Assembly: GCF_001613085.1 (NCBI RefSeq)
Contig: NZ_BDBR01000062.1
Coordinates: 1-48,183, forward strand
DNA length: 48,183 nucleotides
Source of the DNA: Nocardia salmonicida NBRC 13393
Lineage (GTDB): Bacteria > Actinomycetota > Actinomycetes > Mycobacteriales > Mycobacteriaceae
Reading direction: 5' to 3'
The translations under genes were made by a program, and so were the position numbers. The stretch's first letter is position 1. The number at the start of each line of letters is the position of its first letter. The notes below the pieces were generated by a model, which was not told where the DNA came from, ran no database searches, and saw only the letters and a list, made by a program, of their open reading frames with translations. Positions 17,829-28,000 of this stretch are shown here, one piece after another.

Positions 17829-18955
17829 AAACCGCTGCAGTCGCACAGTTTCCGTTGGGTGCGGACATCATTCAGTTCAACCACGCGTCCTATGGGCTGG
17901 GCTCGCTGCGCGTAATCGAAGAAGGGGAACGCCTTCGCCGCGAAATCGAATCGGACCCGACTGTTCATCTCGGCGCTGAGCTCACCGCTCGACTCGAGGT
18001 GCAAACAGCCGATGTGGCTCGTGCGCTGGGGATCGATCAGGATCGAATGACGTTGTGCACCAACGCGACATCAGCGGCCGCCGCGATCATTACTTCGGTT
18101 CCGCTGTCGTCGAACAGCGTTGTGGTGATCCTCGATGTCGAGTACTCATCAATACGCCGCGCTTGGGAGATAGCCTGTGCGAAGGCGGGCGCCAGCCTCA
18201 TCTCAGTGTCGGTACCAATGCCTTTCGAGTCGACTACCGACCTCTTGGCCGAACTCGATGCACGAGTACCTGGTCCAGTCGACTACCTACAGGTCAGCGC
18301 CATTACCTCGTCGACCGCTATCGAACTGCCGATGTCCGAACTCGGCAACTGGGCAGCACAGCGAGGCGCGCGATTGATCGTCGATGCGGCGCACGGTCCC
18401 GGACACATTCCGCTGAAACCCAGGCAGTGGGGTGCATCTGCGGTCTTCGGGACTCTGCACAAGTGGCTTCCGACGCTGCGGCCCGTCGGATTCCTCTGGC
18501 TTGCTTCAGACCTCGACACCCTCATCCGTCCCGCGGAAGTCTCGCTGACTTGGGATTCGTCTAGCCTGGTCGAGCGATTCTCCTGGCCGGGCACGTTCGA
18601 TCCGGTCCCACGTCTCAGCGTGCAGACAGCGATCGGGCAATGGGGCGAATGGGAATCGGATGGACTGATCGACGGCTGCAAGAAGCTCGCAGACATAGCA
18701 GACCACGCAATGGCAGACTCCGGGGCGAGGTACACGTCGGCACCGGAATTCCGGCCGCCCCGCATTCGGGCCTTCATTCTCGACGGAGCGAACCCTCTGC
18801 AGGTCAAGGATTTGCTGCAGGCTGCGGAGATCCGAGCATGGGTCGGCCAGGGCGCCCAGGGAGAATGCCTGCTGCGGCTAGCAATGCACATCTATAACGA
18901 TGAGAACGACGTGGACCGTGTCACCCACCGAATCAAGGAGGTGCTGTCTCGATGA
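17825..18955 (+). CDS. Class V PLP-dependent aminotransferase (isopenicillin-N-epimerase-like)
   Basis: A 376-residue fold-type I PLP enzyme of the class V group. The PLP aspartate is in IVDAAHGPG (D187) and the Schiff-base lysine in FGTLHKWLP (K213). N-terminal FNHASYGLGS matches the substrate-side start of isopenicillin N epimerase and cysteine-desulfurase-like enzymes. There is no desulfurase active-site Cys loop, so epimerase, lyase or transaminase chemistry on an amino acid is more likely than sulfur release. Starts inside the ATPase stop (ATGA) and ends inside the kinase start (ATGA), so the three are co-translated. Substrate unknown. Confidence 0.78.
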   Translation: MKTAAVAQFPLGADIIQFNHASYGLGSLRVIEEGERLRREIESDPTVHLGAELTARLEVQTADVARALGIDQDRMTLCTNATSAAAAIITSVPLSSNSVVVILDVEYSSIRRAWEIACAKAGASLISVSVPMPFESTTDLLAELDARVPGPVDYLQVSAITSSTAIELPMSELGNWAAQRGARLIVDAAHGPGHIPLKPRQWGASAVFGTLHKWLPTLRPVGFLWLASDLDTLIRPAEVSLTWDSSSLVERFSWPGTFDPVPRLSVQTAIGQWGEWESDGLIDGCKKLADIADHAMADSGARYTSAPEFRPPRIRAFILDGANPLQVKDLLQAAEIRAWVGQGAQGECLLRLAMHIYNDENDVDRVTHRIKEVLSR

Positions 18956-19875
18956 ACGTCCCGACAATTCCCGAACGGCTCGAAGCGGCGATCATCTTCC
19001 TGCGCGGTGAGCAGGACGGCCGCGCCTGGCTCGGTGCGTTGCCCGACCGACTCGGCTACTACGCCGAGCGGTGGGGTCTGGAGTTGGAAAGCATCGCGGA
19101 GAACGGTGCGATGTCGTGCTGTGCTTACTGCGTTGAGGTCGAGACCGGTCGAGCGGCGGTGCTGAAGATCCCTGTCGATCTGGAGGCCGGCAACACCGAG
19201 ATGCGGATGATTGACCGATGGGCGGCTGGCAACGCGGCACCCTCGGTACTGCAACACGACATCGACACCGGGGTCTTCTTGATGACCCGGGTCATCCCCG
19301 GCACTGTCGTTTGGCCTGGCAGCGATCCCGGTGAATCGGCCAGTTTCGCAACACTGCTCAGCAGGCTCAATGCTCCCGACCTGCCCGAACCGCCGGTGTT
19401 GAAAGACCTTGCCGACGTTGTGCAGATGCGAATAGCTTGGGCAAGAGAGCGATTCGATGATCCGCGGTTCGTCGAGGATGTCGAGAGGGTTGCGATCGAT
19501 CGGCACCTCGAGGAGGCACAGCGTGTGCTTGAGCGACTGTTGATCACGACTGAACGACGGCACGTGCTTCACGCCGACTTGCAAGCCAAGAACATCCTGC
19601 AAGGTCCCGACCTCTGGTACACGATCGACCCGCTCGGTGCGGTCGGTGACGTGAATGCCGAAGCTGCGCTGTGGGTGGCGGTCCAGGACGGGCCCCGCAC
19701 CATCGTTGAGAGGCTGGGTGATCTGGCGTCTCACCCGCTGCTGACGCCGAGCCGCCTGTATGCGTGGAGCTATGTTTTCGCTGTCGCAGAGTACCGCCCG
19801 TATCTTCCAGCTTCGGGCGCCAGGATAGAACAATTCCTATCGGGGGTGGATCACTTCGTTGGTGACAATCTATGA
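18952..19875 (+). CDS. Aminoglycoside phosphotransferase (APH(6)-like) kinase
   Basis: A 307-residue kinase-fold protein of the APH/streptomycin-6-kinase group. Catalytic loop HADLQAKNIL (D209) and metal-binding IDPLGAVGD (D226) are intact; the N-lobe has AVLKIPVDLEAGN with the ATP-binding lysine. APH-fold enzymes phosphorylate aminoglycosides but also choline, homoserine and small metabolites. Being the third member of an ATGA-coupled operon with an ATPase and a PLP enzyme, a metabolic or self-protective role is as likely as antibiotic resistance. The stop is followed by ~360 nt holding only a dead regulator gene before brxA. Confidence 0.75.
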   Translation: MNVPTIPERLEAAIIFLRGEQDGRAWLGALPDRLGYYAERWGLELESIAENGAMSCCAYCVEVETGRAAVLKIPVDLEAGNTEMRMIDRWAAGNAAPSVLQHDIDTGVFLMTRVIPGTVVWPGSDPGESASFATLLSRLNAPDLPEPPVLKDLADVVQMRIAWARERFDDPRFVEDVERVAIDRHLEEAQRVLERLLITTERRHVLHADLQAKNILQGPDLWYTIDPLGAVGDVNAEAALWVAVQDGPRTIVERLGDLASHPLLTPSRLYAWSYVFAVAEYRPYLPASGARIEQFLSGVDHFVGDNL

Positions 19876-19973
19876 GTCGCCGGGCATCTCCAGGTATCGG
19901 TGCCAACACCACTTCGCTGGTCACCTATCCTCCCGGTCGTAGCTCCCGGTTCGGGGAACCCCAGTCCTGCGGC

Positions 19974-20155
19974 GTCAGCGAACCGTGGTTGCCAGCTGAT
20001 GACAGCGCCGCCCACCTCGGCGTCAAGAATGACATCGTCGACACCTGGATTGCCGAACGTGGGATGCCTGCGCACTAGGTCGGTCAGCTTTGAAGGTTCA
20101 GGCCAGCGAGGTCGACACGTGGGTGCGCCGCGGATGCGCGGCGAACTCGGTTTGA
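19974..20155 (+). pseudogene. Decayed excisionase-family helix-turn-helix gene before brxA
   Basis: Reading from 19974 gives SEPWLPADDSAAHLGVKN, then IVDTWIAERGMPAH, then VGQL, and after a frame change VQASEVDTWVRRG. This is the order of small MerR/excisionase-like DNA-binding proteins (AxHLGVxxxTVxxWIxxRGLPAHxVGRLWKFxxSEVDxWV). The copy has an in-frame TAG at 20076-20078 where Lys or Arg is expected, and a missing G at the Trp codon (20091-20093 reads TGA), so at least two lesions. The start codon position reads GTC. Such small regulators often precede defence operons; this one is dead, and it sits just upstream of brxA. The first ~100 nt after the kinase gene (19876-19973) show nothing recognisable. 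Confidence 0.75.
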
Positions 20156-20222
20156 CGACTTGCGCGGGGACCGACGACACAAATGTCGGTGGTCTCGGAT
20201 AGGTTGATCTACTGCTCAAAAC

Positions 20223-20232
20223 AGGAAGGAGG
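20223..20232 (+). promoter_or_regulatory. Strong ribosome binding site of brxA
   Basis: AGGAAGGAGG, a near-perfect Shine-Dalgarno sequence, ends 4 nt before GTG 20237. It decides the brxA start against the longer frame that begins at 20183. Confidence 0.75.
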
Positions 20233-20236
20233 CCCT

Positions 20237-20869
20237 GTGGTAGTGACTCACCATCCAGGATCACGTTATGCTTTGTCGTTCTCGAGCGGCGGTCTCTTGA
20301 CCCGCGAGGGGGAGGTGGCCGCCGAGGTATATCTGGCCTGCGGTTCCTGGGATGAGACTCGTACCCAGGTTGTGGAAGGTAACCGGCTGCAAGCTCGCAC
20401 ATTCTCCTCGAATATTCGTGTCACCCGCGAGACCGTTCAACGACTCTCCGTGCTGAGCAACAGTGAGCTTGAACTGCTGACCGACGCGAGTCCCACCGAG
20501 CAGCGTCAGCTCATGTGGGTTGCGGCTTGCCGTCGCTACGACATTATCGGCGACTTCGCCGAAGAAGTTCTCCGCGAACGCTTCCTGCTGATGACTCCCA
20601 CACTCAGCGCCGAGGACCTCAACCGCTTCCTGACCGGCAAGAGCCTGTGGCACCCGGAACTAGACGAACTGAAACCTTCCACCAGGCAGAAGCTCCGCCA
20701 GACCCTCTTCCGGATGCTCCACGAGGCGGGACTGCGTACCACGAGCGGGGATATTATCCCTGCGGTGCTCTCCGCGCGTGTCGTAGAGGTGCTCGGCCAC
20801 CGAACCCCGAGCGACGTCCGGTTCTTTCCGACCACGACGCCGATCAGCCAGTTCAACCACGAGGTGTAG
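20237..20869 (+). CDS. brxA: BREX protein BrxA (DUF1819)
   Basis: A 210-residue protein of the DUF1819 family. The diagnostic block is MWVAACRRYDIIGDFAEEVL followed by RERFLLMTP, which matches BrxA. Length is as usual for BrxA (~200). Known from the family: BrxA is a small DNA-binding/helical accessory protein of BREX phage-defence systems, required for full activity in studied cases. Start GTG follows a strong Shine-Dalgarno sequence. The next gene begins 2 nt after the stop. Confidence 0.9.
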   Translation: MVVTHHPGSRYALSFSSGGLLTREGEVAAEVYLACGSWDETRTQVVEGNRLQARTFSSNIRVTRETVQRLSVLSNSELELLTDASPTEQRQLMWVAACRRYDIIGDFAEEVLRERFLLMTPTLSAEDLNRFLTGKSLWHPELDELKPSTRQKLRQTLFRMLHEAGLRTTSGDIIPAVLSARVVEVLGHRTPSDVRFFPTTTPISQFNHEV

Positions 20870-20871
20870 CG

Positions 20872-21480
20872 ATGCGAACCACCCAGCGGGACCTCGTCAG
20901 CGACGAGAAGCACGTGTACGACGTGCTGCGCAGTGAACGGTTCCGCAAGATGGAAGGCCTGTCCAAGGAAGTCCCGTTCTTCATCTACCACTTCCCGCCT
21001 GCCTGGGGACTTGACGTCGAAGGCATGCGTGACCGTGTGCAGACTAGGCTTCAAAGCGATGATGGTCTCAGCGTCGTGGAAGTCAACCTCTACGACCTTG
21101 CCGTGGAGCTGTTGCAGAACCGCGGTGTCTGGGCGCGCGTACTCGACCTCGAGCCAACGATGGACAAGTCGGAGTTCCGTGAGGTGTTGCAGGGCATGCT
21201 CGACCCGCACGATCACCTCGCGCCCGCCATTCGTGCGCGGCTCGATGTACAGCCCAGCGACATGGTCTTCCTCACCGGCATCGGTGAGGTATTCCCCTTT
21301 ATCCGCACCCACACGGTGCTAGAGAACCTGCAAAGCGTCGTGGTCGGGCGCCCGATGCTCGCCTGGTTCCCAGGGGCCTATGAGTTCACTCAGACAGCAG
21401 GCCACCAGCTGCGCGTACTGAACCTCGGTGCCAGAGACAGCTACTACCGGGCCAAAGACATTCTGGAGCAAGAAGCATGA
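20872..21480 (+). CDS. brxB: BREX protein BrxB (DUF1788)
   Basis: A 202-residue protein of the DUF1788 family: FFIYHFPPAWGLDVEGM near the N-terminus, VVEVNLYDLAVELL, MVFLTGIGEVFPFIRTHTVL and MLAWFPGAYEF, all typical of BrxB. The biochemical role of BrxB is not well defined; it is a core member of type 1 BREX. ATG 20872 is 2 nt after the brxA stop, and its stop overlaps brxC by ATGA, so translation is coupled through the operon. Confidence 0.9.
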   Translation: MRTTQRDLVSDEKHVYDVLRSERFRKMEGLSKEVPFFIYHFPPAWGLDVEGMRDRVQTRLQSDDGLSVVEVNLYDLAVELLQNRGVWARVLDLEPTMDKSEFREVLQGMLDPHDHLAPAIRARLDVQPSDMVFLTGIGEVFPFIRTHTVLENLQSVVVGRPMLAWFPGAYEFTQTAGHQLRVLNLGARDSYYRAKDILEQEA

Positions 21481-24400
21481 GCGTGCGCACGATCAACGAG
21501 ATCTTCGGCAAGCGGATTGACCGAGCGATCGAGGGTGTCATCAAGGCCGACGATACCTCCCAGCTCGCCACCGAGGTGGAGGAGTATGTCCTTACGAACG
21601 AGGCCGCGAAGGGCGTGGAACATGTTCTGGAGGCCTACACCAACTACACGAACGCCAACGGCGTGTGGATCTCCGGCTTCTTCGGCTCCGGTAAGTCGCA
21701 CCTGTTGAAGATGCTCGCCCACTTGCTCGGTGATATCGACGGCCACGAGTATCCGCGAGCTCAGGTCTCGGAACAGTTCCGGGACAAGGCCGATGACGCG
21801 TTCCTGCCTGCCCTGATCGAGAAGGCCGACCGGATCGCGGCCAAGAGTCTGCTGTTCAACATCGACCAGAAGGCCACGCTGATATCGAAGGACCAGAACG
21901 ACGCCTTGCTCAAGGTTTTCGTGAAGATCTTCGACGAGTCCCGCGGCTATTACGGCAATCAAGGACACATCGCAAGTTTCGAACGCGACTTGGACTCCCG
22001 CGGTCAGTACTCCGCGTTCAAGGCCGCCTTCGAGCGCCTCGCAGGGATTCCGTGGTTGCGGGGCCGTGAACAGTCTGCATTGGAAACAGGGAATATCGAC
22101 AGGGCCTTTGCCGAGGTCAACGGCTCCGAGAGCCCTGGCATCATCCGCCAGTACAGCCAGAACTACAAGGTCTCGATCGAGGACTTCGCCGACGAGGTCG
22201 CCGCCTGGCTGGGTCGGCAACCTGAGGGATACCGGCTGAACTTCTTCGTCGACGAGGTCGGCCAGTTCATCGGCACCAACACCCAGCTCATGCTGAACCT
22301 CCAGACCATCGCCGAGTCCCTTGCCACGAAATGCAAAGGGCGAGCGTGGATCTTCGTCACCTCGCAGGAGGACATGGAGAAGGTCGGCGGAAACCGCACC
22401 AAGCAGCAGGCCAACGACTTCTCCAAGATTCAGGCACGCTTCAAGAACCGGCTCAAACTCACCAGCCAGGATGTCGAGGAGGTTATCCGCAAGCGACTGC
22501 TCGCCAAGACCGAGTCCGCCACCGATGAGGTCGCGGCGATCTATGGCGCCGAGCACGCGAACTTCAAGACGCTGTTCGACTTCGTCGAGGGACGTCACTA
22601 CCCGAACTACCGGGACGAGTCCCACTTCGTGGGCACCTACCCATTCGTGAGCTACCAGTTCCCGCTGTTCCAGTCCGCGATCGAAAGCATCAGCGACCAC
22701 GACCTCTTCGAAGGCCGTAACAGCTCTGTCGGTGAGCGCTCCATGCTCGGCGTTGTTCAGCAGGTCGCCACCGGTCTGGCCGAAAGACCTCTGGGAACGC
22801 TCGCTTCCTTCGACCAGATGTTCGAGGGCATCCGCGCCTCACTGAAGTCCGCGAACCAGCGGGCAATCAACGATGCAGAGCGCAGCTCCTCGCTGCCTCC
22901 ATTGGCCGTCAAGCTGCTTAAGGCGCTGTTCCTGGTCAAGTATGTGGATACCTTCAAAGCCACCGCCCGCAACCTGACCGTGCTCGTCTACGACCAGTTC
23001 GGTAGGGACCTCACCCAGCTGGGCAAGGACGTCAGCGCGGCCCTCAACGCACTGGAGGCGCAGACCTACATCCAGCGCAACGGTGACCTGTATGACTATC
23101 TAACCAACGAAGAGCAGAAGATCGAGCAGGAGATCAAGAGCGTCGACATCGACAACTCCGAGGTCTCCGGAAAACTCAATAAGCTGCTCGCTGAGTCCGT
23201 GGTCAAGCTGACCAAGACTGCCTACAAGAACGGGCAGAACTTCCCCTTCGGATACAAGCTCGACGGTAGTCCGTACGGCAAGCAGTATGAGCTGTCGCTC
23301 CACTTCACCAGCCCCGAAACCGAGTTCAGTCTGGAGCAGATTAAGGCCCACAGCGCCGGGCTTGATGAACTGCGCGTTGTTCTCCCGGCCGAGGCGAACC
23401 GCATCCTTGGTGACCTGCGGCTGCTGCTGAAGACAGAAAAGTACGTCAAGCGTGCCCAGGCGTCGAGCCGCACTGCCATCGAGCAGATGATCCTGCAAGC
23501 GAAAGGCACCCAGAACGCGGAACGGGAAAAGGAGATTGTCGAACGGCTGCGTAATGCAGTCGGTAACTCGACGCTGATCCACAACGCTGGCGCACTGGAC
23601 GTCAGCTCGGCTGACGCGCAGGTCCGTATCAACGAAGGGTTCCAGCGGGTCATCGCCGCGACTTATACGAATCTCGGGATGCTCGCCGGCAAGACCTTCG
23701 CCGAGCAGAGCCTGAACGGATTTGTGAACCCCGCAGCTGACGTCTTGTTCGAGCAGGCCGCCAGCGTCCTGGACGTTCCTGGCGGAGACGTACTCGGTCA
23801 CCTGGAGCTGCGCGGGAAGCGCCATGAGCAAGTCACCATGCGACAGCTCGTCGATCGTTACACGGCCAAACCGTTCGGCTGGGACCAGTGGTCGGTCGCT
23901 GCAGTCGTCGCCTACCTTGCCGGACAGTCGAAGATCGAGGTCCAACTGAACGGGAAGGTATTGGCCCGTACCGAGATCACTGGTGCACTGCGGAACACGC
24001 AGAGCTACTCGGCGATGGTCGTCGCGCCGCAGCGTGTGTTCGATCCCAAGATCGTGAACGCCTTCCGCAAGTTCGTCGTGGCATTCACCGACGACGGGGG
24101 GATCGCCAAGGACCCGTTGGATCTTGCGCGGGCCGGCAAAGAGCGCTTGGAAGCCAAACTCGCCGAGCTAAAAACCCTGCGTACAGCTTCACGGTTCGCG
24201 TTCATCGATCAGCTGGACGAGCCGATTCAGATTCTCGCCGACCTGACCGAGCACAAGGCGGACTGGTTCATCACCGACTTCCGTGACGCCGATGACCTGC
24301 TCGATGCGAAATACGACGTGATCGACCCGATCAAGGCTTTCTTGAACGGCAGCCAGGGCGCCATATTCGAAAACGCTCTGGCCTTCATGCAGAACAACCA

Positions 24401-24998
24401 GTCCAATATCGGCCACCTGCCCGTCGGCGCCACCGACGTCGTCGCGTTCGCGCTGGAAGACGCCCAAATCTTCCGTGGCAACAAGACCCAGCAGCTCGGT
24501 GTCGCGGTGAACGATCTGGAACAGCAGCTGCACAACCTGATCGACGCTGCACGTACCGCCGCTTCCGACGAGATTAACGACTACTGGTGCCAAGTGCCAC
24601 AAAGTAAGGCTTACGCTGACGCAACCGACACCGCCCAGCAATCGGTGAGGTGTAAAGCGCAGGTGGTGCGCGACCGGGTGCAGCAGGAGACACAGATCCC
24701 GGCGATCAGGAATCTCGCAACTCACTTTGCCGACACGATCTACCCGGAGATTATCGACGAGCTGGAAGCCGCCAAGTCCGCGTCGGTTCCGAACACCGAA
24801 CCGAACCCGCAGCCCGGCAACGACCCAGCCCCGACGCCTGCTTCGGTACCGGTCAAGCAGACCGTGTCGATCAAGAAACTGGCGCTGCCGGGCAATGGTC
24901 AGGTCCTCGAAAACGCGGATGACGTCGACGCCTACCTCGACAAACTGCGCGCTACGCTACTCGCCACGATCAACGACAACAAGCGCATCACGCTCTGA
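21477..24998 (+). CDS. brxC: BREX P-loop ATPase BrxC/PglY
   Basis: A 1173-residue protein. Walker A GFFGSGKSHLLKML starts at residue ~67, and a Walker-B-like segment FFVDEVGQFIG is at ~247. Length and layout are those of BrxC (DUF6079/PglY), the large ATPase of BREX that associates with the other components on DNA. The late region holds a Pro-rich low-complexity linker (NTEPNPQPGNDPAPTPAS, about residues 1105-1122), then a short helical tail. Starts by ATGA overlap with brxB; pglX follows after 15 nt carrying a GGAAG-type ribosome site. No damage is seen. Confidence 0.9.
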   Translation: MSVRTINEIFGKRIDRAIEGVIKADDTSQLATEVEEYVLTNEAAKGVEHVLEAYTNYTNANGVWISGFFGSGKSHLLKMLAHLLGDIDGHEYPRAQVSEQFRDKADDAFLPALIEKADRIAAKSLLFNIDQKATLISKDQNDALLKVFVKIFDESRGYYGNQGHIASFERDLDSRGQYSAFKAAFERLAGIPWLRGREQSALETGNIDRAFAEVNGSESPGIIRQYSQNYKVSIEDFADEVAAWLGRQPEGYRLNFFVDEVGQFIGTNTQLMLNLQTIAESLATKCKGRAWIFVTSQEDMEKVGGNRTKQQANDFSKIQARFKNRLKLTSQDVEEVIRKRLLAKTESATDEVAAIYGAEHANFKTLFDFVEGRHYPNYRDESHFVGTYPFVSYQFPLFQSAIESISDHDLFEGRNSSVGERSMLGVVQQVATGLAERPLGTLASFDQMFEGIRASLKSANQRAINDAERSSSLPPLAVKLLKALFLVKYVDTFKATARNLTVLVYDQFGRDLTQLGKDVSAALNALEAQTYIQRNGDLYDYLTNEEQKIEQEIKSVDIDNSEVSGKLNKLLAESVVKLTKTAYKNGQNFPFGYKLDGSPYGKQYELSLHFTSPETEFSLEQIKAHSAGLDELRVVLPAEANRILGDLRLLLKTEKYVKRAQASSRTAIEQMILQAKGTQNAEREKEIVERLRNAVGNSTLIHNAGALDVSSADAQVRINEGFQRVIAATYTNLGMLAGKTFAEQSLNGFVNPAADVLFEQAASVLDVPGGDVLGHLELRGKRHEQVTMRQLVDRYTAKPFGWDQWSVAAVVAYLAGQSKIEVQLNGKVLARTEITGALRNTQSYSAMVVAPQRVFDPKIVNAFRKFVVAFTDDGGIAKDPLDLARAGKERLEAKLAELKTLRTASRFAFIDQLDEPIQILADLTEHKADWFITDFRDADDLLDAKYDVIDPIKAFLNGSQGAIFENALAFMQNNQSNIGHLPVGATDVVAFALEDAQIFRGNKTQQLGVAVNDLEQQLHNLIDAARTAASDEINDYWCQVPQSKAYADATDTAQQSVRCKAQVVRDRVQQETQIPAIRNLATHFADTIYPEIIDELEAAKSASVPNTEPNPQPGNDPAPTPASVPVKQTVSIKKLALPGNGQVLENADDVDAYLDKLRATLLATINDNKRITL

Positions 24999-25013
24999 GG
25001 AAGAGAAGCACAC

Positions 25014-28000
25014 ATGGATACCAAGTCCCTGGAGCGGTTTGCCACCCAAGCCCGCCGAGAACTGCTAACCGCGGTTGAGGCTCAGGCTTCGGCGGTGCTC
25101 GCTGCTGGTTCGGTCGCACGGAGCGAGCGCAGCGAGCCGGTGAAGCGACTCGAAAGGGACATCGCCAAGCACGGCCAAAAGCATGTGATCGACAAGGTCG
25201 CATACACGTGGTTCAACCGGCTCATCGCACTGCGCTATATGGATGCCCGAGGCTACACGAGCGCCGGAATCGTCTCACCAGTGCAAGGACACGACCACGG
25301 CCAGCCGGAGATCCTCGCCGACGCCAAGCGGGGACACCTCGATACCGATGTAGTCACCAGCGGTCGCACGGCTGACGCGATCCTGGGGCTTCTCGACGGA
25401 ACCCGTCGCAGCACGGACGCTGAGGGGGAGGCCTACGCGCTGCTCTTGACTGAGTACTGTCGGCATTGGAACAAGGCCATGCCCTTCATGTTCGAGCGTG
25501 AAGGCGACTACACCGAACTGCTCGTACCTTCAGGGCTACTTGCCGACGGCGCGATTCTGTCGTGTGCCCGCGAAGTGCTTACGGAGGACGTCTGCAAGGA
25601 CGTCGAGGTTATCGGATGGCTCTACCAGTTCTACATCTCCGAGCGGAAAGACGAAGTCTTCGCCGGTTTCAAGAAGAACAAAAAGGCCGGCGCCGAAGAG
25701 ATCCCGGCGGCAACCCAGCTCTTCACACCACACTGGATTGTTCGCTACTTGGTTGAGAACTCGCTCGGCCGACTTTGGATGCTCAACCGGCCGACCTCGC
25801 GGCTCGTCGACCGGATGGAGTACTACATCGCCCCGGTAGACGAGGAAGCCGACTTCCTCAAGATCAACGGCCCCGAAGAGCTGACGGTGATCGACCCGGC
25901 CTGCGGGTCGGGCCATATGCTCACCTACGCATTTGACCTGCTCTACGCAATCTACGAAGAAGACGGTATCGCGCCGTCGGAGATCCCGAGCCTGATCCTC
26001 GCTCATAATCTCTACGGCACCGAGATCGACCCCCGCGCAGGATCTCTGGCAGCGTTCGCCCTCACCATGAAGGCACGCGACAGCGACCGGCGCTTCTTCA
26101 CTCGTTCGCAGGTGAAGCCTAAGATCTGCGTGATCGAACCGATCTCGTTCGGGTCCGATGAACTGGACTTCCTGGTGACCAAGGATGGCGACCGTCACGC
26201 GGAGGAGGCGTTCTGGAACCAGTTCAGCGACGCCGACCGACTCGGTGCGCTAATCCAACCGGCCGCCGAAGAGACGCAGCGCTCGGAAGCCGTATTGGCC
26301 GCGCTTGACGACGACGGCGATATCTTCCATTGGCGAACTCTCGAAGTGGCTAGAAATGTTATTGAGCAGGCTGCGGTCCTCAGTCGCGAGTACGCGATCG
26401 CGGTGGCAAACCCGCCCTACATGGGCAGTAAGAATATGGATACTCGGCTTACCGAGTTCGCCAAGGCGGAGTACAAAGAATCGAAGTCTGATCTCTTTGC
26501 GATGTTCATTCAGCGATGTCTGGCACTGACGGCAAAGCACGGCGCTACCGCCATGATCACGATGCAGTCTTGGATGTTCATCTCATCCTATGAGGATCTA
26601 AGGCAGAGAATTGTCCGCTCCAGCCCGCCAGTTTCTATGGTCCATCTTGGCGAACGGGCTTTCGATTCGATCCCCGGTGCCGTCGTGTCTACGACTGCTT
26701 TCGTACTCGAACCTGGTCGGCAAACCGCGCGCTTAGCAGATTTTGTTCGGGCGGTTAATGGGCAGAACGAAGCCGCGAAAAGGACAGTTTTGCTTGATGC
26801 TGCGCAGAGAATTGACTGCGAGTGGCGGTTTGCCGCATCATCCGAGGATTTCGCCAAGGTTCCTGGCTCACCGATTGCGTACTGGCTCTCTGATGTTATG
26901 CGTACAACCTTCACGACTGGACAACCATTGCGGTTGAGCGCAGAACCGCGGAAGGGAATGGACACTGGCGACAACGCGAGGTTCCTGCGCGGGTGGTGGG
27001 AAGTGTCTCAGCGGGGGACATCGTTGACTGAGTTCCGGAATGGCACTTGGAACGCTTACAACAAGGGTGGCGGATTTCGTAAATGGTATGGCTACCGTGA
27101 GTTCTTGGTGGACTGGCGGCATGCTGGAACCGAGATGCGAACGCGCAGTGGAAGCCGCTACTTCGGACGATCTGGTTGGACCTGGGGGACAGTAACGTCA
27201 GGGGGACTGTCGATGCGGTTTACGCCTGAGGGTGCCGCGTTCGATAACGGTGGTTGCACGCTATTTTCTGGCCGAGATCTATCTGTTCCGGCCTTGATTC
27301 TAAATTCTACAACTGCAGACGCTATTCTCGCAGCAATTTCGCCGACACTTAATTTTCAGCCTATCAACATTGGGGCAGTCCCGATCATAGACTCCGAGTC
27401 AATCAAAGCTGCCGCTAGTGAGTCGATTCAGGATCTGATTGATACCTCACGGAGTGATTGGGATGACTTCGAAACATCGTGGGAATTCCAACGTCCTTCG
27501 CTATTTAATTCCGCGCTTGTCGGCGGCCCCCTTGCTCGACGCTATGGGGTTTGGTCGTCGGACCAATCTCAGACTTCTCGCGAGCAACAGACTCGAGAGA
27601 GGGAGAACAACCGCGTCGTCGCTGAGGCGTACGGATTAGCAGATGAGGTATCGGTCGATGTTCCGCTCCACCGCGTTTCACTCACTCGCAATGTTGAATT
27701 TCGATACGGCCCCGGTAAGTCGGACGCCGAGTACGAGGCTTTGGAACGTGCTGACGTCGTAGCAGAGCTGATCTCCTACGCCGTTGGTTGCATGTTCGGT
27801 CGTTACAGTCTCGACGAGCCAGGACTGATCCTTGCCGACCAGGGTGCGACGCTTCAGGACTATCTCGCGAAGGTGTCGTCGCCGACGTTCGAGCCCGACG
27901 CCGACAACGTCATCCCGTTCGTCGACGACGGTTGGTTCGAGGACGACATCGTGGAGCGCTTCCGTCAGTTCATGCGTACCGCCTTCGGTGCGGAGCACTT

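Noticed and set aside
19872..20078. 68-residue frame overlapping the kinase stop by ATGA
   Set aside because: Its end is the first half of the decayed excisionase-like gene and stops at the in-frame TAG; the N-terminal part has no protein-like composition.
20171..20190. CCGAC/GTCGG inverted repeat before brxA
   Set aside because: A 5-bp arm with a 10-nt loop is expected by chance in GC-rich DNA; no promoter boxes align with it.
21444..22700. 418-residue frame opposite brxC
   Set aside because: Shadow of brxC; the composition mirrors the opposite strand and no motif is present.
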